From JAXMBN01 sp046349875 (GTDB lineage Bacteria; Planctomycetota; Planctomycetia; Pirellulales; Pirellulaceae), in the NCBI GenBank assembly GCA_046349875.1, contig JAXMBN010000001.1, forward strand, positions 1-64,000: a stretch of DNA of 64,000 nucleotides, given 5' to 3'. The stretch's first letter is position 1; each line of letters opens with the position of its first letter. Below are positions 52,514 through 61,453 of the stretch, piece after piece. Both the position numbers and the translations under genes were made by a program. Under the pieces are notes generated by a model that worked only from the letters and a program-made list of their open reading frames with translations, had not been told where the DNA came from and searched no databases.

Positions 52514-54811
52514 ATGGATACCATGGTGAGCATCGCAAGGGTATGGTTGTGCGCGTTCGCCAAGACGGCATGCCTCTTGAGTTATGCTTGCTCCGTGTCC
52601 GAAGCTCAAGAGCCACCATTGGTCGATCCTCGCGATCCAGTCGCGCAGCGAAACAACGCAAAAGGGGATCCTCCCAACCCAAATGCTTCGGGGCTCGGCA
52701 GTGACGTGGAAGACGCGTTGCTCGGAGGAATTTCCAAACGCGAAACCCTTCCGGAAGATCGCCAAACGAGAGCTCAGAGCCCGGCAGCAGATGCCGTGAC
52801 AGGAAGCGAGTCTCGAGTTCGTCAGACGACGGACACGGGCAACTTAATCGGCAAATCACTTTCCGTTCGGTCGGTCTCCAGTCAACAACGAACGCCGATC
52901 GTGACGGACACTCGCATTCGAGGTGAACGCGTCGGACAGGTGCTCGCATCGGGCTCCTATTGGGCCCCCGCTCGCATGGACCTCGATACGATGATGAACA
53001 AGATCGATTCGCGTTTGGTAGGAAGCGCCATCATCGTCAAAGGCCCTTACTCGCCTCGCTATGGCCCAGGCTTCAGCTTCGTCGATATCGATATGCTTTC
53101 GACGTCACGGTCGGAAGGAGGCATTGAAGTTCATGGTCAATCCAGTGTCGACTATCAAACCAATGGTCAACAATGGTATGGTCGGCAGACGGTCTATGGT
53201 GGAGCTGAACGTTGGGGATTCCGGATGAGCTATGGCCATCGGGTCGGCAATGACTATACGACGGGCGATGGCTTCACTATTCCCAGTTCGTATCAGTCTG
53301 GTGACGTAAATATAGCCTTTGGATACGACCTAACGCCCAACGATCGAATCGAATTCAACTACCTGCGGCTGGACCAATCCGATCTCGAGTTCCCCGGGCT
53401 TGTATACGACCTCAATTATCTCGATACCAATGGTTATGAAATCAAGTACCAAGGGACGCAATCACCGTTTGCTGATCGCGTACTATCCGAAGTCTGGTAC
53501 AACCGAACGCGTTTCGCTGGGGATACATTCCGCCCTGGAAAGAACGCCCAAATCCCACAGTTAGCCTCACAGCAACTCGAACCATCCGCCCCATTGGCTG
53601 GCGATGGAGCCGCCATCACCAATGGCTTCGGTACCTCGATGGGATATCGGAATGAGTTGATTTTTGGCGATTTCGGAACACACCATTGGGCCTTTGGAAA
53701 CGATCTCATTTGCTTAAAGCAGGGCCTCAACGATATCGAAATCTATCGTCCAGCGAACGATAATAATTTCCCTATTCCACCTAGCCGTTCGATCGATACC
53801 GGCTTCTACCTCGAGCATGTTTTTTCGCCTGTACAAGGCGCGCGGTTGAATGCGGGCGCAAGAGCAGACGTAGTGGCAACGACGGCGGACGCCGACATTC
53901 CAGGCCTCAATGAACCGCTTTACGATTACTTGGCAGCAGACCTCGATCAACACTTCATGCTTTGGTCGACCTATCTAACATCCGAGTTCGACGTCACCGA
54001 TCGTTGGACGGCCAGTCTTGGATACGGCTTCGCACAACGCCCACCAACGTTGACGGAAATGTATGCGGTGAGCCCCTTCATCGGCAGTCTGCAACAAGGG
54101 CTTACATTTTTGGATGGCGATCCAGAGATCTCGCCCGAGCAACTTCATCAAATCGATGTGGGATTGCGATGTCGCTATGATCGATTTCAAGGGGGCGTGC
54201 ATGCCTATCACGCATGGATCCGCGATTACATTACCTACGACGTTGTCGATCCCGATGACAATGTCGTCGAAGGGTTAGGAGTGGGTGCAGCGTTCGTCAA
54301 TACCGATCGAGCCATTCTAAAAGGTATCGAATCGTACGGTCGGTACGATATGTCTTCGATGTTGGCACCCTTTGCGACGATGAGCTACCTTCAAGGCGAT
54401 GATCTCACTCGTGATGGTTCTGCATCGGACTACAATGATGGAAACAGCGTGGGACGTAGCAATGTATCGGGAGTTCCCAAGGAACCACTACCTGGCATTG
54501 CTCCACTCGACTCGAGGCTGGGTATCCTCTTTCACGAACCAACACCTCGTGAAAAATGGGGCGTGGAACTCTCGGCTCGCGTCGTGGCCAGTCAAGAACG
54601 GGTTGCCGCAACACTCTATGAAGCGGGAACCCCTGGCTTCACAACCTATGATCTTCGTTCGTATGTTCGATTCCGCAAAAGCAATTTGCTCACGATGGGT
54701 GTCGAAAACTTCACGGATAAGTTCTATCGTGAACATCTCGATTATCGGTCGGGGACCGGTGTTTTTCGACCTGGAATCAATTTCTATACCGGGCTCGAAC
54801 TGAACTACTAG
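52514..54811 (+). CDS. TonB-dependent receptor
   Basis: A 765-residue outer-membrane receptor. It has a signal peptide (LLSYACSVSEAQ), a linker of about 110 residues, a plug domain (PIVTDTRIRGERVGQVLASG, VGSAIIVKGPYSPRYGPG) and a beta-barrel with many aromatic-rich strands, ending in a Tyr-terminated strand (GINFYTGLELNY). A clear TonB box was not seen. The substrate is unknown; no siderophore or cobalamin genes are adjacent. It follows the kinase gene with a 187-base gap. A second ATG three codons in is an equal start candidate. Confidence 0.9.
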   Translation: MDTMVSIARVWLCAFAKTACLLSYACSVSEAQEPPLVDPRDPVAQRNNAKGDPPNPNASGLGSDVEDALLGGISKRETLPEDRQTRAQSPAADAVTGSESRVRQTTDTGNLIGKSLSVRSVSSQQRTPIVTDTRIRGERVGQVLASGSYWAPARMDLDTMMNKIDSRLVGSAIIVKGPYSPRYGPGFSFVDIDMLSTSRSEGGIEVHGQSSVDYQTNGQQWYGRQTVYGGAERWGFRMSYGHRVGNDYTTGDGFTIPSSYQSGDVNIAFGYDLTPNDRIEFNYLRLDQSDLEFPGLVYDLNYLDTNGYEIKYQGTQSPFADRVLSEVWYNRTRFAGDTFRPGKNAQIPQLASQQLEPSAPLAGDGAAITNGFGTSMGYRNELIFGDFGTHHWAFGNDLICLKQGLNDIEIYRPANDNNFPIPPSRSIDTGFYLEHVFSPVQGARLNAGARADVVATTADADIPGLNEPLYDYLAADLDQHFMLWSTYLTSEFDVTDRWTASLGYGFAQRPPTLTEMYAVSPFIGSLQQGLTFLDGDPEISPEQLHQIDVGLRCRYDRFQGGVHAYHAWIRDYITYDVVDPDDNVVEGLGVGAAFVNTDRAILKGIESYGRYDMSSMLAPFATMSYLQGDDLTRDGSASDYNDGNSVGRSNVSGVPKEPLPGIAPLDSRLGILFHEPTPREKWGVELSARVVASQERVAATLYEAGTPGFTTYDLRSYVRFRKSNLLTMGVENFTDKFYREHLDYRSGTGVFRPGINFYTGLELNY

Positions 54812-55082
54812 TCGAACCATGTTTCCATCGGATGCGGGTCCATCCTTCATAGTGGATGTAGTGCGTTCCAAATGGCTTGCCTCTCCAACCCTCACAATCG
54901 TTACGATCGCATCCATCGTCCTTAGTGACCATCTTCACTGGGATTGCCTTGCAATTGCGGTCGATCGCTCCGGACCAGGGCTCATCCTCAACGTAGCCTT
55001 TCACGAATCGGACGAGCCGCGCATCGTCTTCAAGTGACACCCTGTCCCCAGCCCTATTCTGGTAGATACCTGGAGAGTATTC

Positions 55083-55988
55083 GTGATCGAAAACGCAACA
55101 CCCATCTGCGACGCCACCATCGCTCAATCTCAAGGCCAAGCTTTTGCGGTTCCTTTTGCGGGTCAAGAATGCAGCCTCGTTCAAATCTATCCACCCAATG
55201 TCGTTGAGGGCTTGGTACGCATTCAATGTGATCGTTTGTCGATTGGTCGCGACCCTCAAAATGATCTCCCTTTGACCGATGGAAGCGTTTCTCGCTACCA
55301 CGCCGAACTGTTACGATCCGAACATGGGTTCTGCGTGCGCGACTTAGGAAGCACCAACGGCACATTCGTCAATGATCAACGCATCTCGCATTGCAACTTG
55401 GAAGGAGGGGAAATCCTCCGCATCGGAAGCTTTCTCTTCAAATACCTTACAGCCAACGCCATCGAAGCGCAATACCATGCGACCGTTTATGATGCGATGA
55501 CGCGTGATGGATTGACGGGCGCTTTCAACAAACGCTACCTGATGGAATCCCTGCAGCGTGAAATCTCTCGATCGCGTCGTTGCAATCTTCCATTGAGTGT
55601 GTTGATCATGGATATCGATCACTTCAAGAAGATCAATGATACCTACGGTCACTTGGTGGGAGACGAAACGCTGCGCGAATTCAGTCAACGCATCGCATCC
55701 ACACAGCGTTGCGACGATCTCTTTTGCCGTTACGGTGGCGAGGAATTCGTGATGATTCTCGGCGGTACAACCTTGGAAGAAGCGGTTGCATTCGCCGAAC
55801 GATGTCGCACGATTGTCGCATCCAGCCCGTTTCCATGCTCCTGCGGTGATGTCCCCGTCACAGTCAGTATTGGTGCTGCAACATTTACTCCGGACACACC
55901 TTCCTCTCAAGCATCGGATCTTCTGCAACAAGCCGATCAATGCTTGTATGAAGCCAAACAATCTGGCCGCAATCGCGTTTGCTCTTAG
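55083..55988 (+). CDS. FHA-domain diguanylate cyclase
   Basis: A 301-residue signalling protein. About 35-120 is a forkhead-associated domain (LSIGRDPQNDLPL, VSRYHAEL, VRDLGSTNGTFVN) and 130-300 a GGDEF domain making cyclic di-GMP. The active motif is GGEEF (218-222) with DGLTGAFNKRYL and MDIDHFKKINDTYGH conserved. An RxxD inhibitory site (Arg209-Asp212) sits five residues before it, so product inhibition is expected. The GTG start has GGAGAG six bases upstream. No TM segment. FHA fused to GGDEF couples Ser/Thr phosphorylation to c-di-GMP; the big kinase lies two genes upstream. Confidence 0.95.
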   Translation: MIENATPICDATIAQSQGQAFAVPFAGQECSLVQIYPPNVVEGLVRIQCDRLSIGRDPQNDLPLTDGSVSRYHAELLRSEHGFCVRDLGSTNGTFVNDQRISHCNLEGGEILRIGSFLFKYLTANAIEAQYHATVYDAMTRDGLTGAFNKRYLMESLQREISRSRRCNLPLSVLIMDIDHFKKINDTYGHLVGDETLREFSQRIASTQRCDDLFCRYGGEEFVMILGGTTLEEAVAFAERCRTIVASSPFPCSCGDVPVTVSIGAATFTPDTPSSQASDLLQQADQCLYEAKQSGRNRVCS

Positions 55989-56015
55989 TGATTCAATCAT
56001 CACCAAGTCAAAAAC

Positions 56016-56050
56016 GCCTTCAGGAATTCAGCCTTCAGGAATTCAGCCTT
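56016..56050. repeat. 15-bp direct duplication
   Basis: GCCTTCAGGAATTCA occurs twice in tandem (56016-56030 and 56031-56045) with a partial third copy, just after the diguanylate cyclase gene. Confidence 0.85.
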
Positions 56051-56069
56051 GTCGTACCTTGCATCGACA

Positions 56070-57061
56070 CTAGGTCGAGCGGAACCAGGTTCCCATCCAT
56101 AACGATGGCAGAATCATCAGGCAACAGATGCTTCCGATGGTCGATCCCGCAAATTCCAGCGATACCGATGCATCAAGCAAAATGATGGTCATGATGGCCT
56201 GTTTGATCGATGCCTGCACGGCCATCGGCTGAAGCGATACACACGCCACCCAAGCTCGACGAGCCAACGGGAAACATAGCATCGCAATCAGAATCGGATA
56301 CCAGCGGTATGGATCCATGTACAGCGGCCCATGCGATGATACCGCTGGCACACTTGCGAACGCCGCAACACCCAGAAAGCAAATGCTCCAACCAAAGATC
56401 AGCATCGATCGCTTGCTTTGAACGGCCTCGCGCCGAGCTGCCCATGTAAAACCAGAAACGTAGAGAAAATGGCCTAGCATCAGGAGGCCAAGCGACATCC
56501 ACTGATTCGACTCCCAGTTCCGCCATTCTGACGAAGCAATCGTTGCGCCCAATCCAATATTGAGTGCTCGACAGATTCCCATGATCCATGGAGCAATCCA
56601 GAGTGACTTGAACCAACCATCATACGCGACAATGCTCAGGCCAAGAGCAACCGCAACTCCAACGGGAATCAATCCACTTCCGATGTCCTTGACACCCGTG
56701 AACCACGGTGCGATCGCTGCCAAGAAACATCCGATCCCAGAAGAAACCACCCAGCTTTTCTTGCAAGTTCAAGCGATACTTCTCCTTGAACAATTGGGCG
56801 AGGTCGACGTCGTGCCGTATCTTCTTCAACATCGAAAACGTCATTGAGCACCATTCCGGCCCAATAGAATGCCACCGACGCGAGCGACAAAGCGAGAAAG
56901 GCAGGAAGAGGCATCACATGGTGCTGCGCCAAGGATGCCCCTGCAAAGATATCGGCTACTGCCGTGAGTGTATTCGGTATCCGAACCAAACGAGCCCATG
57001 CTCGCCATCGAGGACGGCGAGCCAAAGAACTCGGGTTGTTTTCTTTAGCATCGTGCTGCAA
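56070..57061 (-). pseudogene. UbiA-family prenyltransferase (EboC-like), one frameshift
   Basis: A membrane prenyltransferase gene in two frames. The first part has the first TM (IPNTLTAVADIFAGASLA) and the Asp-rich motif NDVFDVEEDTARRRPRPIVQGEVS that binds prenyl diphosphate. At about 56733 the frame shifts: LARKAGWFLLG continues as IGCFLAAIAPWFTG with several more TM helices (IPVGVAVALGLSIVAYDGW, MGICRALNIGLGAT, LGLLMLGHFLYVSGF). A single missing base (GGATCGG for GGAATCGG) explains the break. The first codon is TTG, two bases after the SUMF1-like gene, suggesting an operon. The layout resembles EboC proteins. May be a sequence error. Confidence 0.82.
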
Positions 57062-57063
57062 GA

Positions 57064-58257
57064 TTACTTGGCTTTCTCAAGTTCCTTCGCGAATTCGGGC
57101 GTCACGATAAATTCGACCCCGCGCCCATCCTGCAAACGAGTTTCGACATCCAATTTGATATCTTCGCAGTCCGCTTGCCAGAACTTCTCCATGGCTTCTT
57201 TCGAGAGTTTCGACTTGGAACGAAGCAAACGGAAACCGACCGATCGTGATGGATCGGTCGTGTACCACCAAGGACTCAAAGGAATGTTGGGATCTTCGCT
57301 CTTCCACTCTTCATCATCGGCACCTAAGCGGGAAGCGCTGCGTAGCTTCTCTGGTCCGTCTTGCCATCCACCTCCACGGCACGTTCGTGGATAAGCTGTG
57401 GTGGGCCATTGAACGGCATCCGACCCTTTGAGCGAATTCGATGCGAATTTGAATCCTTCTGGTGAAAACTGATCAAGAGTCCATTCCCAAGCATTGCCAT
57501 GCATATCAAACAGACCGAATGCATTGGGCTTCTTCGTACCAACTTTCGCTGGCCCACCTTCGTTGTTCTCAGCAAAGCACGCATACTCTTTGAGCTGCGC
57601 TACATCATCCCCAAAGCTATAAGGCTTATTCGATCCAGCGCGTGCGGCATACTCCCATTCGGCTTCCGAGGGAAGTCGATACTGCTGTCCTAACAATCCT
57701 GACAGCCACTTGGTGTATTGCTTCGCAGCATACTGAGTCATCGTCACTGCTGGCTGCGCGGGATTGTCGCCATATTCGAAGGTATGGCTAGGCTCATAAA
57801 GAGGCGTCGGTATGGTGATCGCATCGGGGCGATCTTCATCCTTCACCTTTTGAAGGCCTTTGGCGCGAAGTTCTTTGGCAATCCCGTAGGACTTCATGAA
57901 GACGCCGTACTCGGACCAAGTCACTTCCGTCTTCCCCATCCAAAACGGTTCTAGTTCGACTTCGACTTGGGGACCTTCACTCGCCTCGCGCCCCTTCTCA
58001 CCTTCAGGGCTTCCCAACTTATACTTGCCACCAGGAATGGGAATCATCTCGAACGATGCGTTCGTTCCAGGAATCTGAATCTTGTAAGGAACCATGAATC
58101 CACCATCGATCGCGACAGCCGGTCCTTGGGCGGGCTTGGTCTTTGCGATACCTGGTTCATCCGCGTTTGCCATGGACAGGGCTAAAGGTGCTACCGCGCA
58201 ACCTAGCCAAGAACCCAAGACCAAACGCCGTACAATGCGAGGGAGAGATCGATGCAT
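57064..58257 (-). CDS. Exported SUMF1/formylglycine-enzyme-fold protein without active-site Cys
   Basis: A 397-residue exported protein with signal peptide (VLGSWLGCAVAPLALSMANA) and a formylglycine-generating-enzyme fold: IPGGKYKLGSPEGEKGREASEGP, MGKTEVTWSEYGVFM, RLPSEAEWEYAARAG, GLFDMHGNAWEWTLD, RGGGWQDGPEKLRSASRLG and SVGFRLLRS. The true FGE cysteines between RGGSW and the AAR motif are missing (QDGPEKLRS there), so it is unlikely to activate sulfatases; many family members have other or structural roles. The start at MHRSLPRIV follows a weak ribosome site; a TTG seven codons earlier is possible. The downstream UbiA gene begins two bases after the stop. Confidence 0.87.
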   Translation of the reverse strand: MHRSLPRIVRRLVLGSWLGCAVAPLALSMANADEPGIAKTKPAQGPAVAIDGGFMVPYKIQIPGTNASFEMIPIPGGKYKLGSPEGEKGREASEGPQVEVELEPFWMGKTEVTWSEYGVFMKSYGIAKELRAKGLQKVKDEDRPDAITIPTPLYEPSHTFEYGDNPAQPAVTMTQYAAKQYTKWLSGLLGQQYRLPSEAEWEYAARAGSNKPYSFGDDVAQLKEYACFAENNEGGPAKVGTKKPNAFGLFDMHGNAWEWTLDQFSPEGFKFASNSLKGSDAVQWPTTAYPRTCRGGGWQDGPEKLRSASRLGADDEEWKSEDPNIPLSPWWYTTDPSRSVGFRLLRSKSKLSKEAMEKFWQADCEDIKLDVETRLQDGRGVEFIVTPEFAKELEKAK

Positions 58258-58449
58258 GGATTGAATACTCGTCAACAAAGCGGGAACCTACGACGATCGC
58301 CTACCATGAGACCCCCTAGGGCAGGGTCCATGCTTCAGGATCGATTGAAGGCAGGTCGAAACCACGAGCCACGCGAGGGCTCTAGTGAAAAATCTAATTG
58401 TAAATGAGATTATTTCTGCGCGAAGCGTAGCCGAACACCAACGTCCCTG

Positions 58450-59796
58450 TTAGGCCTCGATTTCCTGCAAAGTTGCAGGAGAAATCGCATTTTCTTCTTC
58501 TAAACGACGAAACGTTGCTGCGATCGGTGCGTCAAATTGCTGCCCAATCGGCCAGAACGAAATGACGAACCACATCAACGTGACCGATTCGGGCAACGGA
58601 TTGAAGAGTGGGGTTTCGGCAATTCCGAGCGTCAGAATGAAAACCGTACACATTTGCAAAAGAGGTATGTTGTACTTGAGCGCCGAGTAAACATTCCACA
58701 TCAAGATGACTGCGAACAGAAGTCCACCTGGTATCCCAATGCTCACCATCGGCTGCAACAAGATGTTATGAGCGTGCCCCGAATGCGAGGCCATCAACAC
58801 AGGTGTCGAACCGGCACCATAACCAACGATGGGTGATAGCAGCACTTTCTCCCATGCGAATCTCCAAATCTCCGTCCGCCCAGTCATGGTCGTCAGTTCT
58901 TCCATCGAACCGGTCTTCGTTCGCGACAGAACCACATCTTCTAAGATAGGCTCCCATCCGAATGTGGCTTCAACGATGACGACACCTGCTAACAATGCAG
59001 CTGCTCCGTACCCACACAAATACAGGATATGCGGAATACGCAAAGTGGGAAGCAATACGATGAGAATGGCAATGGCAGCTGCAATGACAGGAGTTCGCGA
59101 TAGCGATGCCCAAGCCACACCCACAATCAATGGTAGACAGATCAAGAGCCAGAACCAAGAGATCGATCGCTGCACGGCACCCGCAAATAGCAACAGCCCA
59201 AGGAAGACGGCTATGCGGCCAACAACATTGGGATGCCCCAAGCCTCCAAAGCGTTGAACTTGATAGTTTGGCCCCAACACTTCCGTGACGATGGCCATGC
59301 TCGGATCAAAAAAGTACAAGCCAACAGAAAAGATGAGAAACAAGAATTGCCCAATGCAAATATCGAGCATCCATCGGGTTCCTCCAACGTACCGGATCCC
59401 AGAAAGAATGAACGGTATCGTTCCCCAATACAGAACCGTGGCCATGAAGGAAACATTGAAGACGATCGATGTCGGTGCAGAAATGGCGTACCACATTCCT
59501 AACAGACAGAACATCAATCCCGGAAAGCTCCACAGGAGCCGACGAACGTCAGGTGATTTCCACCATCCCCACGCACCCAGGACAGCCGCAAAGAGGATAA
59601 GTGCTGCCTTGAGAATGGCTTGTGGCGTTACGCCTTCACTGGTTGTTCGATCCGCGCGAGCAATGTCAACGTTATTGAGAAACGACATGGCGATCATCAT
59701 GAATCGCAACATACCTGGATACAGGTAGAGCCCCGATGGAATGGCAGTCCATTCCATCGTGCGCGATGCAGGTGCGTATCCAGATGTGGAAGACAT
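58450..59796 (-). CDS. O-antigen ligase/polymerase-like membrane protein
   Basis: A protein of about 448 residues with about 10-12 TM helices and the Wzy_C/WaaL loop: TGRTEIWRFAWEKVLLSPIVGYGAGS followed by HSGHAHNILLQ, where the His and Arg are typical of the family that joins or polymerises lipid-linked sugars on the periplasmic side. GLGHPNVVGRIAVFLGLLL and SRTPVIAAAIAILIVLLP are further marks. No glycosyltransferase or LPS genes surround it, so the glycan is unknown. The ATG five codons into the open frame was chosen over TTG. Confidence 0.87.
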   Translation of the reverse strand: MSSTSGYAPASRTMEWTAIPSGLYLYPGMLRFMMIAMSFLNNVDIARADRTTSEGVTPQAILKAALILFAAVLGAWGWWKSPDVRRLLWSFPGLMFCLLGMWYAISAPTSIVFNVSFMATVLYWGTIPFILSGIRYVGGTRWMLDICIGQFLFLIFSVGLYFFDPSMAIVTEVLGPNYQVQRFGGLGHPNVVGRIAVFLGLLLFAGAVQRSISWFWLLICLPLIVGVAWASLSRTPVIAAAIAILIVLLPTLRIPHILYLCGYGAAALLAGVVIVEATFGWEPILEDVVLSRTKTGSMEELTTMTGRTEIWRFAWEKVLLSPIVGYGAGSTPVLMASHSGHAHNILLQPMVSIGIPGGLLFAVILMWNVYSALKYNIPLLQMCTVFILTLGIAETPLFNPLPESVTLMWFVISFWPIGQQFDAPIAATFRRLEEENAISPATLQEIEA

Positions 59797-59966
59797 GATG
59801 ATGGCCAATCGAAAGCATGGAATCTACAGTCCGCTTTCTACGATAATTGCCCAAAACTCTTCCATCCCAGAAACCATCGGTTTTTCGGCCGAATGAAGGC
59901 ATCCTCAAGCAAGGAAAAGCCTTTGGGTTCCGATCCTAGTGGATGTAACGATTATTCAGCGTAGGG

Positions 59967-61328
59967 CTAAGGAATGGGAGCGACTGTGACTCCGAAAGAC
60001 ATCGACTCTCCATGTCGATCGATCTCAACTTCAACGTTCGCGCCGATATACGCTTCCCCAACGATACGACGAAGGTCTCGCAAATCTTCAACAGCGCGGC
60101 CATCGATGCGTACGATGATGTCTCCCTCCTCAAGTCCTACTTTCTTGCCGGGCGAGCCAGCCATGAAACCGCGAATCTTGACGCCGATGACACCTTCGCC
60201 TGTTCGCCGCGGATGGTATTCATCATCGACGACGATCCCTAAGACACCGCGTTCCATCTTGCCGGTCGCGGTTAGCTTTTCATACACTCGCTTGACCACA
60301 TTGGAGGGTATCGCAAAACTCACCCCTCGATAATGTTCGCCGATAATCGCAGTATTGATACCAACCAATTCACCGTGAGCATTGACCAATGGCCCACCGC
60401 TATTGCCAGGATTGACGGCCACATCACTCTGCATCAAATCGCTATATTCGGGTTGGCCTTTCAAACTTCCTTGCAATCGTGTGCTCGAAAGATCGATGCG
60501 ATGCTTGCCACTCAGAATGCCAAAGGTAATCGAACCCGCCAATCCAAAAGGGCTTCCAACAGCCCACACCGGCATACCAACTTGCATGGCATCGCTATTG
60601 CCCCACGCAATGGGCATCAATCGATCGGCCTCGATTTTCAATACCGCCAGATCGGTCACGCTATCGACTCCGATCACTTCTGCCGGAACGACCCGTCCAT
60701 CGCTCAATTGAACTTCGATCTTGCCTTCACTCTCGATGACGTGATAGTTGGTAAGGATGAAACCTTTCTCATCCACCACGACACCACTCCCTTGTTCGAG
60801 CCGCAGGTTCTCGAGTAACCCCAAGCGCCCCTTCATCTCGCCTTCCATCCGATTTCGGCGAAGGTCGATATGCACCACCGATGGACTTACTCGCTGAGCC
60901 AACAACTGCGATGTTTGAGTCAATCCATCGATGGAGACCTGGCGAAGCTTTTCACCTGCGATCTCATATTCGGCCCGAAGCTGTCCCCTCGCCCAAGCGT
61001 AGCGACACCATTCCAGCATCTGCGGTAAAACGAGACGAACGGCTCCAAGGAGAATAAGAACCGCTACTAGACTTAAGAACGTCGAGAGGACCAGCGATTT
61101 GGTACCTGGATCCTGCTTGGGGACGGTTCCATCATTGGCTGGAAGCTGGACAGTTGGTTCTGACCTAGCAGAAGCCGCCAGAGAGACCGTTTCATCCCCA
61201 TCACCATCGCCTTCCGAACCATCCGGTTCGAAACGCATGTACTGAGACTCCATTGCTTCAATTTGGGCCTGCACGTCCTGCAAAGACGGGGGATTTTGAT
61301 CTTCGGGCCCAAATTTATTAGTTGCCAT
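59967..61328 (-). CDS. Membrane-anchored HtrA-type trypsin-like protease with PDZ domain
   Basis: A 453-residue serine protease of the DegP/HtrA family. An acidic cytoplasmic N-terminus of about 75 residues is followed by one TM helix (about 79-104) and a short coil. The catalytic triad is His196 (TNYHVIES), Asp226 (SVTDLAV) and Ser310 (NPGNSGGPLV). One PDZ domain (about 355-450, VGLEEGDIIVRIDGRAVEDL) ends the protein. It probably degrades or senses misfolded envelope proteins. Divergent from the UxaC-like gene with about 125 bases between. Confidence 0.95.
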   Translation of the reverse strand: MATNKFGPEDQNPPSLQDVQAQIEAMESQYMRFEPDGSEGDGDGDETVSLAASARSEPTVQLPANDGTVPKQDPGTKSLVLSTFLSLVAVLILLGAVRLVLPQMLEWCRYAWARGQLRAEYEIAGEKLRQVSIDGLTQTSQLLAQRVSPSVVHIDLRRNRMEGEMKGRLGLLENLRLEQGSGVVVDEKGFILTNYHVIESEGKIEVQLSDGRVVPAEVIGVDSVTDLAVLKIEADRLMPIAWGNSDAMQVGMPVWAVGSPFGLAGSITFGILSGKHRIDLSSTRLQGSLKGQPEYSDLMQSDVAVNPGNSGGPLVNAHGELVGINTAIIGEHYRGVSFAIPSNVVKRVYEKLTATGKMERGVLGIVVDDEYHPRRTGEGVIGVKIRGFMAGSPGKKVGLEEGDIIVRIDGRAVEDLRDLRRIVGEAYIGANVEVEIDRHGESMSFGVTVAPIP

Positions 61329-61453
61329 GGGATTTGCTGCTCAACGTAAGCGTCCTTGGTCTCTTCCCAATTGTAGCCGCTGGACGGCTTGCCCTTCAAA
61401 CGATTTTCCGCGACAAATGCATTCTTTAGGGTACCGGTAGTCCACATTTCCGA

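Noticed and set aside
54819..55037. Possible 72-codon gene between the TonB-dependent receptor and the diguanylate cyclase
   Set aside because: No recognised motif or ribosome site, and a minus-strand frame in the same region looks equally plausible. Not enough to call either.
56708..57394. Plus-strand open frame of 228 residues
   Set aside because: Antisense to the UbiA-like and SUMF1-like genes, whose motifs are clear.
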